Positions 42,717 through 51,558 of a stretch of DNA of 64,000 nt are shown here, in pieces (position 1 is the stretch's first letter; every line of letters starts with the position of its first letter). The notes beneath the pieces are model-generated. The model saw only the letters and a list, made by a program, of their open reading frames with translations. It searched no databases and had not been told where the DNA came from. The DNA is from Gp13-AA77 sp035578005 (GTDB lineage: Bacteria; Acidobacteriota; Terriglobia; UBA7540), in contig DATJYK010000292.1 of the NCBI GenBank assembly GCA_035578005.1, forward strand, positions 1 to 64,000, given 5' to 3'. The position numbers and the translations under genes are program-made.

Positions 42717-43394
42717 ATGAATAAACAGCTTCTGCGGGGATGGATGATTCTGGTGGCGGGCGTGGTGCTGAGCGCGCCTGCTCTGTACGCGCAGGACGTG
42801 GCGGCCCCGCCTCCCGACCAACCCAACGCCAACGAAATCGTGATCCCCGAAGGGACCGAATTCAAGTTGCAGCTCCATACCTCCATCAACTCCAAAACTT
42901 CAAAATCGGGCGACCGAGTGCTGACCACGCTGCTTGACCCTGTGAGCGTGGAAGATGAGGATGTGCTGCCCAAGGGAGTACGCATCGATGGCCACCTCGG
43001 CGAGGTAAAGGAAGCGCAGAGACGGGGCCGGGGTGGTTACCTGACGATCGTCTTTGACACCGTGGAAATGCCGAACGGCGATAAACTGGCCATCCAAGGC
43101 TCGCTGACTGAGGTGTTTTCGGCGACCAACGGAGGCAGTGATAACGTGGGCCCAGAAGGCGACCTTAAGGGCGGCGGAGCTAACCACAAGGAGCAAGCCG
43201 CCATGATCATCGCGCCAGCCGCCCTCGGGGCCGCCGGTGGTCTTACCACCGGCATTGTCGGTGCCGCCGCAGGAATTGCGATTGCGACCCTGGTGCCGCG
43301 TGGCAAGCAGGCTGCTCTGGCATCGGGCTCGCTGATCGGGATGCGCCTCGACCGTGACGTTACAGTTCCGCTGCCCGCCTCGGCTCTGAAATAG
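42717..43394 (+). CDS. Exported protein of unknown function with Gly/Ala-rich helix
   Basis: 225 residues; ATG at 42717 with GGAGAG ~6 nt upstream. Signal peptide: LLRGWMILVAGVVLSAPALY. Then EIVIPEGTEFKLQLHTSINS, KSGDRVLTTLLDPVSVED, VLPKGVRIDGHLGEVKEAQR, and LTIVFDTVEMPNGDKLAIQG: a small beta domain reminiscent of the TrbI/VirB10-like 'G.v...l...i.s..p' fold. Near the C-terminus, a glycine- and alanine-rich hydrophobic hairpin (PAALGAAGGLTTGIVGAAAG) could insert into membranes, followed by GSLIGMRLDRDVTVPLPA. Envelope location is likely; a specific role cannot be assigned. Confidence 0.65.
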   Translation: MNKQLLRGWMILVAGVVLSAPALYAQDVAAPPPDQPNANEIVIPEGTEFKLQLHTSINSKTSKSGDRVLTTLLDPVSVEDEDVLPKGVRIDGHLGEVKEAQRRGRGGYLTIVFDTVEMPNGDKLAIQGSLTEVFSATNGGSDNVGPEGDLKGGGANHKEQAAMIIAPAALGAAGGLTTGIVGAAAGIAIATLVPRGKQAALASGSLIGMRLDRDVTVPLPASALK

Positions 43395-43456
43395 CATCAG
43401 GCAAGTCTGCGCTGGCTCGCGCTTGCAGCGTCCGGTTTCAGTTCCTGCCTACCACT

Positions 43457-44689
43457 TCAATCCTGCCTTCCATTACTGCGTACGGGCGCTGCTGCGATTC
43501 GCGGCGCTTCGGGAGCCCCTGCCAGCGTCGAGGCCGGCACCACCTCAACGTCATCGCGCTCAAGCTCTGGGAGGAACTCGTGGAGGGCCGTGATGGTGGT
43601 GGGATGGGGGTGGCCGATGGCGAGCGCCTCACCGTGCTCTTCGACATCCGTGCGCAACCGCTTCAACTGACCGAGGGTGTACTCCACACTTTCAGTGTCA
43701 TCCAGAAATACCGAACGGTAGAAAGCCGGAATACCGGCACGGCGCGCCGCATCGAGCGCCACTGTGAAAGCTGTGGTGCGGCTGTCGATGAAGTAAAGGC
43801 GCCTCGAAGCCAATTCCTTCATCACCGCAGCCATCAGCGCCGGGTCTGAAGTGGCGCGAGAACCCATGTGGTTATTCACTCCAGCTACGTACGGCACGGA
43901 GGCGAGATCGGTTTCGATGAGGCGGTCCACCTCAGGGCTCCGCATACCGACGCGAATGGCGCCTTCACCCGGGTTCACCTGGGCCGCCAAAGGCTCCATC
44001 GGCAAATGAAGCATAACTTCCCGGCCAGCCCGATTGGCCGTCTCCGCGGTTTGGCGCGAAGCGGGCAGATTCGGCAGAATCGAAAAAGTGAGGGAGTAAG
44101 GGACCGCGATCAGCTCGTGCGCCGCCCTCAGATCCTGACCCAAGTCGTCAATCACGATGGCAGCGCGATAGAGGCGACTAACCTGCCTGAGGCGCCAAAC
44201 GCAGACGATGCGGTTTCCTTGGAAGAGAGAGACCTCGTCCGTGGTCAGGGTAGCGCCGGCCTTCGGCGGGTCTGCAGCCTGAACCTGCAAGCGCATGCCA
44301 TCGTGTGCAGCCTGCTGTGCCATCGAACGAATAATCGTCTGCGCGGCTGGCGCCAGCGCCAGGACCTCACCGTCTGCCCGCGGTCCGCTTTCTCCGGCCG
44401 TCGGCGCGGCGGCGCGCTTTAGCCACGCCGACTCGCTACCGGTGCGCCTGATAATTGCGTTATAGGTGGCTGCGATTGGGGCAGCGCCAGAAGCCCTTGC
44501 ACCTGGTGCGCGTTGCGGAATACTTTTTTGGCTGGCGGCGGACTTCGCGGCAGAAGGCTTCGTAGTGTGGGAGCGCCTGCGCGTTAGCAACACAACGACA
44601 AGCGCCAGGGGAAAAGCAACAAGCAGAAAGTACCACCGCCGCCGCAAGTCGCGGCGGCGGGAACGTCTGCGTCGTTTTCGTGCGGGCAC
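43457..44689 (-). CDS. Divergent polysaccharide deacetylase (YibQ/DUF610 family)
   Basis: 410 residues; GTG start at 44689, only 3 nt after the S41 stop (TGA ACC GTG), so translation is coupled. A highly basic N-terminus (RKRRRRSRRRDLRRR) precedes a transmembrane anchor (WYFLLVAFPLALVVVLL). After a variable linker, the family core: AAIVIDDLGQDLRAAHELI, FSILPNLPASRQTAETANR, VMLHLPMEPL, GVNNHMGSRATSDP, RLYFIDSRTTAFTVALDAAR and AIGHPHPTTITAL. YibQ-type proteins lie in the periplasm near envC and ctpA in proteobacteria; precise activity is unproven. Its neighbour here is a ctpA-like gene, in keeping with that order. Confidence 0.88.
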   Translation of the reverse strand: MPARKRRRRSRRRDLRRRWYFLLVAFPLALVVVLLTRRRSHTTKPSAAKSAASQKSIPQRAPGARASGAAPIAATYNAIIRRTGSESAWLKRAAAPTAGESGPRADGEVLALAPAAQTIIRSMAQQAAHDGMRLQVQAADPPKAGATLTTDEVSLFQGNRIVCVWRLRQVSRLYRAAIVIDDLGQDLRAAHELIAVPYSLTFSILPNLPASRQTAETANRAGREVMLHLPMEPLAAQVNPGEGAIRVGMRSPEVDRLIETDLASVPYVAGVNNHMGSRATSDPALMAAVMKELASRRLYFIDSRTTAFTVALDAARRAGIPAFYRSVFLDDTESVEYTLGQLKRLRTDVEEHGEALAIGHPHPTTITALHEFLPELERDDVEVVPASTLAGAPEAPRIAAAPVRSNGRQD

Positions 44690-44692
44690 GGT

Positions 44693-45916
44693 TCAGGCGG
44701 CCTTGGCCGGCTCGGACTTTTGCTTCAAAACCTCAATTGCCTTTTGGAGTTGCTGGTCCTCTTTGGTACCGTACTGGTCAGGCTGCACTTCCTCGGCGCC
44801 GGGCTGATCGGGCGAAGGATACATCACGTCCGGCTTGACCCCGTTATCCTGAATAGCCTTCCCGTCGGGACTGTAATACTTGGCGACCGCCAGCAGCAGC
44901 CCGGAGCCATCCCCCACGGGGATCACTTTTTCCACCACACCCACTCCAAAGCTCTGGCCACCCACCACGTCGCCACGCTGGTTGCCGAGCACCGCATCGG
45001 CAATGATCTCCGGCGCCCCGGCCGTAGACCGGTTAATGAGCACGGCCAGCGGCAGATGGCAAACAGCGCCTTCCGGCTTGGCATCCAAATCCTGACGCGG
45101 GCTGCGCTGGCCGACCGTATAGGCAATTAGACCCTTGTCAATGAATAAGCTTGCCGTCTTGACGGCCTCGTCCACGCTGCCTCCCGCGCAGTTTCGCAAA
45201 TCCAGGACGATTTTGCTTGCACCTTGCGAAGAAAGCTCCTTGAGCTTGGCTGAGATTTCGGCCGCCGTGCCCGCATCAAGCGCAGCCACGCGCAGGTAGC
45301 CGGCCTGGTCGTCGAGCATTTTCGCGACCACGGGCACATGGCCAATAGCGACGCGATCGAGCACGAGTTTTTGGGGTTCACCGCGCGACTCCCGCACCAC
45401 CCACAGCGTCACCTGCGATCCCGGGTCGCCCGCCAGCATCCTTTCCAGTTGCGTTACTGAAAGTTCGCGCGTGGCCGTCTCATTAACGCGATCAATCAGG
45501 TCGCCAGGCTTGATGCCGGCTTTATCGGCCGGGCTGCCGGGCAAAACCGAAACGACCGGCGCATAACCGTAGCGCTTCGAAAGGAAAATTCCCACGCCTG
45601 CCGGCCCCGGCTCGGGGTGGGCGAGATAAGCCTTGAACTCATCAGGGGTGAAATACGTGCTGTAAGGATCAAGCGCCTCGAGCAAGCCGCGAATAGCGCC
45701 ATCTGTGACTTTCTGCAGGTTCGGCTCGGTCACGTACTGGCTGTTGATTCTCGACAGAACCTCGCTGTACACACCCAGGTCGCGGTAGGTTTGGTCGTTG
45801 GACGGCGTCGATGAAGTGTCGCTGCGGCCGAGCGCACCTCCCACGATAATGTAAGAAACGAGGGCTGCCGAAACCGTCAGCAGCAATACGCGAATGCGAT
45901 GGTTCATGCTTGACAT
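44693..45916 (-). CDS. S41 (CtpA-like) PDZ protein lacking catalytic Ser and Lys
   Basis: 407 residues from 45916 (or 404 from 45907, which places AAGGAG at better spacing). Anchor: RVLLLTVSAALVSYIIVGG. Domains: N-terminal S41 segment (ALDPYSTYFTPDEFKAYL), PDZ (PVVSVLPGSPADKAGIKPGD), and the S41 core (KIVLDLRNCAGGSVDEAVKT). In active CtpA the core has SASASEI with the nucleophile at the third position, and a general-base Lys 25 residues later in FGKG. Here the corresponding segments are STAGAPEI and SFGVGVVEK: G300 and V325 replace Ser and Lys. The fold is intact, so it may be a scaffold. It is coupled to the YibQ-type gene downstream. Confidence 0.88.
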   Translation of the reverse strand: MSSMNHRIRVLLLTVSAALVSYIIVGGALGRSDTSSTPSNDQTYRDLGVYSEVLSRINSQYVTEPNLQKVTDGAIRGLLEALDPYSTYFTPDEFKAYLAHPEPGPAGVGIFLSKRYGYAPVVSVLPGSPADKAGIKPGDLIDRVNETATRELSVTQLERMLAGDPGSQVTLWVVRESRGEPQKLVLDRVAIGHVPVVAKMLDDQAGYLRVAALDAGTAAEISAKLKELSSQGASKIVLDLRNCAGGSVDEAVKTASLFIDKGLIAYTVGQRSPRQDLDAKPEGAVCHLPLAVLINRSTAGAPEIIADAVLGNQRGDVVGGQSFGVGVVEKVIPVGDGSGLLLAVAKYYSPDGKAIQDNGVKPDVMYPSPDQPGAEEVQPDQYGTKEDQQLQKAIEVLKQKSEPAKAA

Positions 45917-46469
45917 AGCTCCTTGCCCAGACGAGGCGCTCTACGTCTGTTCTGATGAGTATACCATGCCGAAAGGTGCCTCATCCGTCCGCCTTCGTTG
46001 ACCGATCAGTCTGAAGCCACCTTTGCCGGACCGCGTTCGCGCGAAAAGCCCTTCTTCGGCAGCCGGGCTCCTCCGTTTCCGGCCGGCTGGCCGGATTTCT
46101 GGGTTGAAAAGCCCGATTTCGCAAGGTCGATGCGACGGCTGGTTCGCTTGCCAAGCTTCTGATTTAGAAACCTTCCTTTGCCCATTTCAGCCCTGCTGCT
46201 GGCACAGCGAGGACCGGCTGCGCCACCTTCCTAAACATTGTAAACATTGTTCTGTTTGTTAGAAACGTTCGTAACATTCGAAACATTCTATACCTTTACG
46301 CCTTGCAGCCCTGTCTGATGGAATCAAACTGGCGGCAAACCGCTATGGAAAGACTCTCGGCACACGACTCGGAAAGCGCGCTGCCCATTTCGGTGGTTTG
46401 GGGTGAAAGGGCCGGCACGACGGTGTGCAAACCCGGTTCCTGCCAAAATTCAAAATCTTACGAACGAAC
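45917..46469. other. Non-coding region with ACATT-rich short repeats
   Basis: About 550 bp upstream of the 40-bp array with no credible gene. At 46224-46292 short units such as AAACATTGTAAACATTGTTC and AACATTCGAAACATTC recur, giving a local AT-rich patch. Two GAAAAGCCC copies occur near 46040-46115. A promoter for the S41 operon may lie here on the minus strand but is not distinct. Confidence 0.45.
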
Positions 46470-46670
46470 CCGTCAACTTATTGAAAATAAAGGACTGTAA
46501 TTTGAGAACCCCGTCAACTTACTGAAAGTAGGATCGTTAATCCCTTTACCCCGTCAAGATACTGAAAATAAGCTTGTTACATCTTAAAAACGGACCATCG
46601 GACCCCGTCAACTTACTGAAAATAGGATTGTTACTCGCACCACCCCGTCAACCTACTGAAAGGATAGGTA
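46470..46670. repeat. Array of 30-bp units starting CCGTCA, ~40-bp period
   Basis: Units begin at 46470, 46511, 46551, 46605 and 46645 (periods 41, 40, 54, 40). Consensus CCGTCAACTTACTGAAAATA then GGATTGTTA, with ~10-bp variable spacers (TTTGAGAACC, TCCCTTTACC, TCGCACCACC; one longer at 24). The fifth unit loses its end and leads into a heptamer array (AGTTCGT repeated, 46668-46712). A second array of the family is at 57611-57720. Spacers are too short and variable in length for CRISPR. Confidence 0.85.
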
Positions 46671-46712
46671 GTTCGTAGTTCGTAGTTCGTAGTTCGTGGT
46701 TCGTCGTTCATG
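46668..46712. repeat. 7-bp-period array, AGTTCGT unit
   Basis: Four perfect AGTTCGT/TAGTTCG units followed by GGTTCGT and CGTTCAT. It begins where the CCGTCA array ends and lies ~155 bp upstream of sqdB. This is the cleanest heptamer array in the window. Confidence 0.85.
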
Positions 46713-46867
46713 CTGGACTGCGGACTGGGCCGACGGAAAGCGTCGTGGGTCGCGAGCCCCGAGTCACGTTCGCACAACGAACTAAGAATCAGCAGGCTAT
46801 AATCGAGTAGGCTCGATTGCAGATCAGGAATAGCACTTCAAGTTCTGTGAGCGTGGAAAGGAAACAG

Positions 46868-48061
46868 ATGAAGATTCTTATTCTCGGGGGTGACGGGTAT
46901 CTGGGCTGGCCAACGGCGATGTATCTCTCGGCGCGCGGTCACGATGTGGCAGTGCTGGACAACTTCGCCAAGCGGCGCTGGGAGATGGAGTTGAACGTTG
47001 AGCCGCTGATCCCCATTCACACCCTGCATGACCGAGTGGCCGCCTGGCGGGAGGTGAGCGGCCGCCCGATGGAGCTTGTCGTCGGAGATCTGCGCAATTA
47101 TGGCGTGGTGCGCGAGGCAGTCGAGAGTTTCCGGCCCCAGGCCGTTGTGCATTATGGCGAGCAGCCGTCCGCGCCTTACTCCATGATGGACCACGACCGC
47201 GCCGTCTTCACCCAGACCAACAACATCGTGGGAACGCTGAACCTTCTTTGGGTGCTGCACGACGTCGCGCCCGATTGCCACCTCGTGAAGTTGGGCACCA
47301 TGGGCGAGTATGGGACGCCTAACATCGACATCGAGGAAGGATTCATCGAGATTGAGCACAACGGCCGTCGTGACGTGCTGCCTTATCCCAAACAGCCGGG
47401 CTCGCTGTATCACCTTTCCAAGGTTCACGACAGTAACAACATTTATTTCGCCTGCCGCATGTGGAAGCTGCGCTCTACCGACCTCAATCAGGGCGTGGTG
47501 TACGGCATCGAGACCGACGAGACGGAGCTTGACCCGCGGCTGGCCACCAGTTTTCACTACGACGAAGTGTTCGGCACCGCACTCAATCGCTTTTGCGTGC
47601 AGGCGGTGGCCGGGATTCGGCTCACCGTTTACGGACGCGGCGGCCAGACGCGAGGATTCCTCAACATTCGCGATACCCTGCGCTGCGTGGAGCTTTCCAT
47701 CCTGAACCCGCCCCAGGCCGGCGAATTCCGGGTGTTCAACCAGTTCACCGAGACTTTCAGCGTGCTGCAGCTCGCCGAACTGGTGCGAGAGCAAGCCGGG
47801 AAGCTCGGTATCGAGGCCCAGGTGGACCACCTGGAGAACCCACGCATCGAAGCCGAGGCGCATTACTACAACGCGCGCCATCAGAGACTGCTGGACCTGG
47901 GCCTTGAGCCTCACCTGCTCTCCGACGTCCTCATCGACAGTATGCTGAAGGAGATTCGCGAACACGCAGGGCGCATCAAGCCCAATATCATTCTTCCGCG
48001 CGTGCGCTGGGCCGGCGCCCCTCCGCTTCGCGATCGAAAGGCGAGCGCAGGAAAGGATTGA
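46868..48061 (+). CDS. sqdB: UDP-sulfoquinovose synthase-like NAD-dependent epimerase
   Basis: 397 residues from ATG 46868, with GGAAAGGAAA upstream. SqdB/SQD1 makes UDP-sulfoquinovose from UDP-glucose and sulfite, for sulfolipid head groups. The Rossmann start MKILILGGDGYLGWPTAMYL matches the distinctive GGDGYxGW of this family; further identical stretches include VVHYGEQPSAPYSMMDHDRA, LVKLGTMGEYGTPNIDIEEG, YHLSKVHDSNNIYF, DLNQGVVYGIETDETELD, FGTALNRFCVQA, YGRGGQTRGFLNIRDTLRCV and EAEAHYYNARH. The catalytic Thr (TMGEYG) and YxxxK (YHLSK) are present. No SqdX-type glycosyltransferase is adjacent; the next gene is a LysE-like protein. The product may feed a sulfolipid or another sulfosugar polymer. 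Confidence 0.92.
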   Translation: MKILILGGDGYLGWPTAMYLSARGHDVAVLDNFAKRRWEMELNVEPLIPIHTLHDRVAAWREVSGRPMELVVGDLRNYGVVREAVESFRPQAVVHYGEQPSAPYSMMDHDRAVFTQTNNIVGTLNLLWVLHDVAPDCHLVKLGTMGEYGTPNIDIEEGFIEIEHNGRRDVLPYPKQPGSLYHLSKVHDSNNIYFACRMWKLRSTDLNQGVVYGIETDETELDPRLATSFHYDEVFGTALNRFCVQAVAGIRLTVYGRGGQTRGFLNIRDTLRCVELSILNPPQAGEFRVFNQFTETFSVLQLAELVREQAGKLGIEAQVDHLENPRIEAEAHYYNARHQRLLDLGLEPHLLSDVLIDSMLKEIREHAGRIKPNIILPRVRWAGAPPLRDRKASAGKD

Positions 48062-48196
48062 AGCGCACGCGGAGTCGAACCGCCGCCACATTCTCACTCG
48101 GCGTTTCGCACCCCCCGTGCTCCCACAGGGAACGGTCTGGGCGTGAGAAGTGATGCCCCGGGGGCGAGCCCAGCGCAATAGGCCAGAGACCCATCT

Positions 48197-48814
48197 ATGC
48201 AACTACTGCTGCTTGGAGCCGGAATGGGAATCGTGGGCGGACTGGTTCCGAGCCCCTTGCATCTGATTGCGCTCGCCCAGGTGGCGCTCGGCAGGTGGCC
48301 GCGGGCCATTGGCATTATCCTTGGGCCACCGCTGATTATCGACGGCGCCCTCCTGGCCGCCACTCTCTTCTTCTATTCGTACATTCCACACGGAATAGCT
48401 CACTACGTGGCCTATGTAGGAGGCGTCACACTGCTGAGCCTCGCCAGTTACGCGTTGCTCCAGATGCGGAGCAAGTCTCAAGAAGAACTCGCCGCGTCAA
48501 CGCCACTCACTCTTGCCAGCGTGACGGCAGCTTCGCTTGCTGAGCTCAGCGCCCCGGGCACCTGGATCTACTGGATGACTGTCGCAGGTCCTATCCTCGC
48601 AGAGGGCCGGGTTGTCGGTTATTGGCATGTGGTGCCTTTCTTCGCCGGAGGCCTTATTGGCTATTACGGCGCTGCCGTGCTGAGTGTGTGGCTGCTGGCT
48701 TGGGGCGCCAGTCTGCACCGCCACTTTCGCCGCTACCTCTTCCTAGCAGCGAACATCTTGCTTCTGGTCCTCGGGATTTCCTATCTGATTCGCGCCGCGG
48801 GCATTCGACTGTAA
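48197..48814 (+). CDS. LysE-like multispanning membrane protein
   Basis: 205 residues, six predicted helices: LLLGAGMGIVGGLVPSPLHL, AIGIILGPPLIIDGALLAAT, YVAYVGGVTLLSLASYALLQ, then a loop, ASLAELSAPGTWIYWMTVAG, VVPFFAGGLIGYYGAAVLSV and YLFLAANILLLVLGISYLIR. Pattern fits LysE/RhtB-type exporters, with the third-helix loop and the 'P.....W' near the middle; the related GAP/SfLAP family is another possibility. Substrate unknown. No clear Shine-Dalgarno. It follows sqdB by 135 bp on the same strand, so co-transcription is possible but functional linkage is not shown. Confidence 0.7.
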   Translation: MQLLLLGAGMGIVGGLVPSPLHLIALAQVALGRWPRAIGIILGPPLIIDGALLAATLFFYSYIPHGIAHYVAYVGGVTLLSLASYALLQMRSKSQEELAASTPLTLASVTAASLAELSAPGTWIYWMTVAGPILAEGRVVGYWHVVPFFAGGLIGYYGAAVLSVWLLAWGASLHRHFRRYLFLAANILLLVLGISYLIRAAGIRL

Positions 48815-48991
48815 CCGAGCGTCAGCGCTCTGGTCCTACCTGGCAGGCACTACCTCCAAAATGATTCGAACCTGCCCCCAACGGATTCCGTATGAGTTTT
48901 ATGGGCGACGAAAACGGCCTAACCGCTCTGGGGCTCGCAACGTCACATCATTTTATGGACGTGCGGCAAGGCCAAAGTAAAGAGAGGAAGT

Positions 48992-51188
48992 ATGGGTAAC
49001 CAAGACGTGGGACACGGTCTGCGGGCACTCGACGTCCTGAAGCAGGACGTGGGCTACGCTCTTCGCACGATGCGGCGAGACCGGGCGTTTACTCTGATTG
49101 CGGTCCTCATTCTTGGGCTGGGCATCGGAGCGAACGTTGCCGTTTTCAGTGTGGTCAATACGATCCTGCTGCGGCCGCTGCCGTTTCAAGACCCCCAGCA
49201 GTTGGTATGGATCGAGGGCCCTTCCAGAGAAGGTGGCCTCTCCAGCGTGACGTATTCTGTGGATGCATTTGAGGAATATCAGCAGCGCAACCAGTCACTC
49301 GAAAGCGTCACAGCCTACTTCCCCTTCTATGGTCCTTCTGACTACAAGCTGACAGGGCGTGGGGAACCTCAACCCGTTTCGGGCGTGATGGTGGCGTGCA
49401 ATTTCTTTAGCCTTTGCTGGGCCGGTCGTTCACGCTGGAAGAGTGCCGGAAGAACGCCGCGCCAGCGGTAGAGTTGAGCTACTTCTTCTGGAAGCGCCAA
49501 TTCGCGGGCGACCGTTCCATCGTCGGCCAGGCGATCACGCTGAATAATGCTTCTGTGGCGGTGGCCGGAGTGCTTCCGCCAACTTTCGACTTCGGGTCAG
49601 TCTTTGCGCCCGGCACCAAATTGGACATCCTCGTTCCCGTGGTTTACGACATGCGTAACTGGGGCAACACGCTGCTCTTTATCGGCCGCTTGAAGCCGGG
49701 AATGACCGTGGCACAGACCCAGGCCGAGGCAAGCCTACTGTTTCCGACCTTCTACTTCAACAAGGCACACCCGGAGTGGGGCACTGGTTACACGGCACGA
49801 GTGCAACCGCTCAGAGACCACGTGAGCGGCAAGCTGCGACGGTCGCTCATTGTGCTGTGGTCTGCGGTGGGTCTCATTCTGCTGATCGTTTGCGTAAACC
49901 TCTCGAACCTGGTGCTGGCGCGCGCAGCCGCGAGGAGCAAGGAATTTGCCATGCGCAGCGCGCTAGGCGCCGCGCGAGGAAGGCTGATCCGCCAGTTGCT
50001 GACTGAAAGTATGGTGCTCGCTGTGGGCGGAGCAGTCTTGGGATTGGTCTTCGCCTTCATGATGACGTACTACCTCGCTCACCAAGGGTCCATCGCACTA
50101 CCCTTACTCGGCAGCCTGCGCGTTGATGGAACGGCGCTCGCTTGGACGCTCCTGGTGGCCATGGCCAGCGCTGTGCTATTCGGTATCGCGCCCGCATTCA
50201 GAATGTCGGGCAAGGACATTCAGGAAGCGCTGAAAGAATCGGGCCATGGCCGCTCCCGGGCATCGAGGAAGCCGGCATCACCGATATGCTGCCGCTCGAC
50301 CGCAATCGGAGCTGGGGACTCAGCACCAGGGGAACAGAGAATCGAAAGGGCGAATATGCCGACGCGTTCGTCTACGTGGTTACGCCCGGCTACCTGGCAG
50401 CCATGGGCATGCGCCTGCGCGAAGGGCGCGACGTAAGCTGGTCAGACACCAGTGGTATGAATCCTGTGGTGATCTTGAACGAGGCTGCAGCGAAAAGGCT
50501 GTGGCCCGGCCAGGATCCTCTGGTACGTATCGCCGTGGTCGGCGGCGATGACCGGACCGTGGTAGGCATCGTCTCGAACGTCCGCGAAACCAGTGTGGAG
50601 GATTCCTCCGGTCCGGATGTATACCTTCCGGCAACGCAAGCAGGGCCTGTAGGCGCTGAATTGGTCGTGCGCACCAAACTGCCGCCGGATGTACTGGCCT
50701 CGAGCGTCATGAAGACGCTACGCGCGCTCAATCCCGGCCAGCCCGCCACCGAATTTCGTCCCATCCGGCAGATTGTGGACCATGCCGTCTCGCCGCGCCG
50801 CTTCTTCGTGCTGCTCGTTTCAGCCTTCGCCGCGCTCGGCCTCACTCTCGCTGCGCTCGGCATATACGGTGTGATCTCCTACTCGGTTGCGCGACGAACT
50901 CAGGAGATCGGCATTCGCATGGCCCTCGGCGCGACCGCGGGTAGAGTGCAATTCGGAGTCATTCAAGACACATTGCGGCTGGTTCTTGCGGGCATCGCCC
51001 TAGGCGCGGCCGCCTCATTTGTGGTTGCCAGAGGCATTTCCTCGCTGCTCTTCGGCACCGAACCCACCGATCCCACGACGTTCGTCGGCGTAGTTCTGCT
51101 GCTCTGCTGCGTGGCGCTCGTTGCCGGATTCATCCCGGCGCGTCGAGCTTCACGCATTGAGCCGATGATGGCTCTGCGAAGTAATTAG
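48992..51188 (+). pseudogene. ADOP-type permease broken by two frame changes and an internal deletion
   Basis: Three plus-strand frames read as one ADOP. Part 1 (48992 to ~49410): VLKQDVGYALRTMRRDRAFT, LGLGIGANVAVFSVVNTILL. Part 2 (~49414 to ~50245): LGRSFTLEECRKNAAPAVEL through the first FtsX domain (LIVCVNLSNLVLARAAARSK) to SGKDIQEALKESGHG. Part 3 (~50255 to 51188): PGIEEAGITDMLPLDRNRSW to FIPARRASRIEPMMALRSN. Between parts 2 and 3 roughly 85 residues (a transmembrane helix and start of the second periplasmic core) are absent relative to intact ADOPs. The deletion cannot be a base-calling error. GAGGAAG precedes the ATG. No PadR gene is adjacent. Confidence 0.88.
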
Positions 51189-51489
51189 GGGTTAGGTGTC
51201 AGGTGCTAGGGGCCAGGTTTCAGGTGTCACATGGTAGTTTCCCTGTTGGGTCTTATTATAGGTGTTAGGGGCTTGGTTCAGGGGACGGGAGGCAAGAGTA
51301 AAAGCCCGCCGTGTGGAGACAGAAGCTTGAAGGCTAGCCGCCTTATACCTGGCTCCTGCCCTGTGAGTCTCGGTCAACCTGCTGATTCTAAACGTTCGAG
51401 GAATTGAGAGTCATATTCCGTTCAATCCGGCGTCGCCGGTGGCTGAGCTAACACCTGACACCTGAAACCTAGCCCCTGACACCTACCCC
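51186..51489. repeat. Inverted pair of 7-bp-period arrays
   Basis: At 51186-51228 GGGGTTAGGTGTCAGGTGCT continues as AGGGGCCAGGTTTCAGGTGT. At 51450-51489 ACACCTGACACCTGAAACCT continues as AGCCCCTGACACCTACC, the reverse complement pattern. Unit about GGTGTCA. The ~220 bp between hold no gene, though AGGTGTTAGGGGCTTGG within (near 51258) adds one more unit. The arrays occupy the spacer between the broken ADOP and the sigma factor gene. Confidence 0.8.
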
Positions 51490-51558
51490 CGAGCGCTTAC
51501 CTTTTGGATGGAGATACGTCAAAATAAGCGGGTAGAACAAGAAGAAAGATAACTTCGA

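Noticed and set aside
46470..46670. CRISPR array
   Set aside because: Spacers are about 10 bp with one of 24, the repeats are degenerate, and no cas gene is within the window.
48050..48120. tRNA on the minus strand (GGTTCGACTCC-like T arm)
   Set aside because: Only a four-pair T stem forms, the acceptor would lie in sqdB, and no anticodon arm can be drawn.
46838..48202. Minus-strand open frame opposite sqdB
   Set aside because: Antisense to a gene with strong, continuous family motifs.
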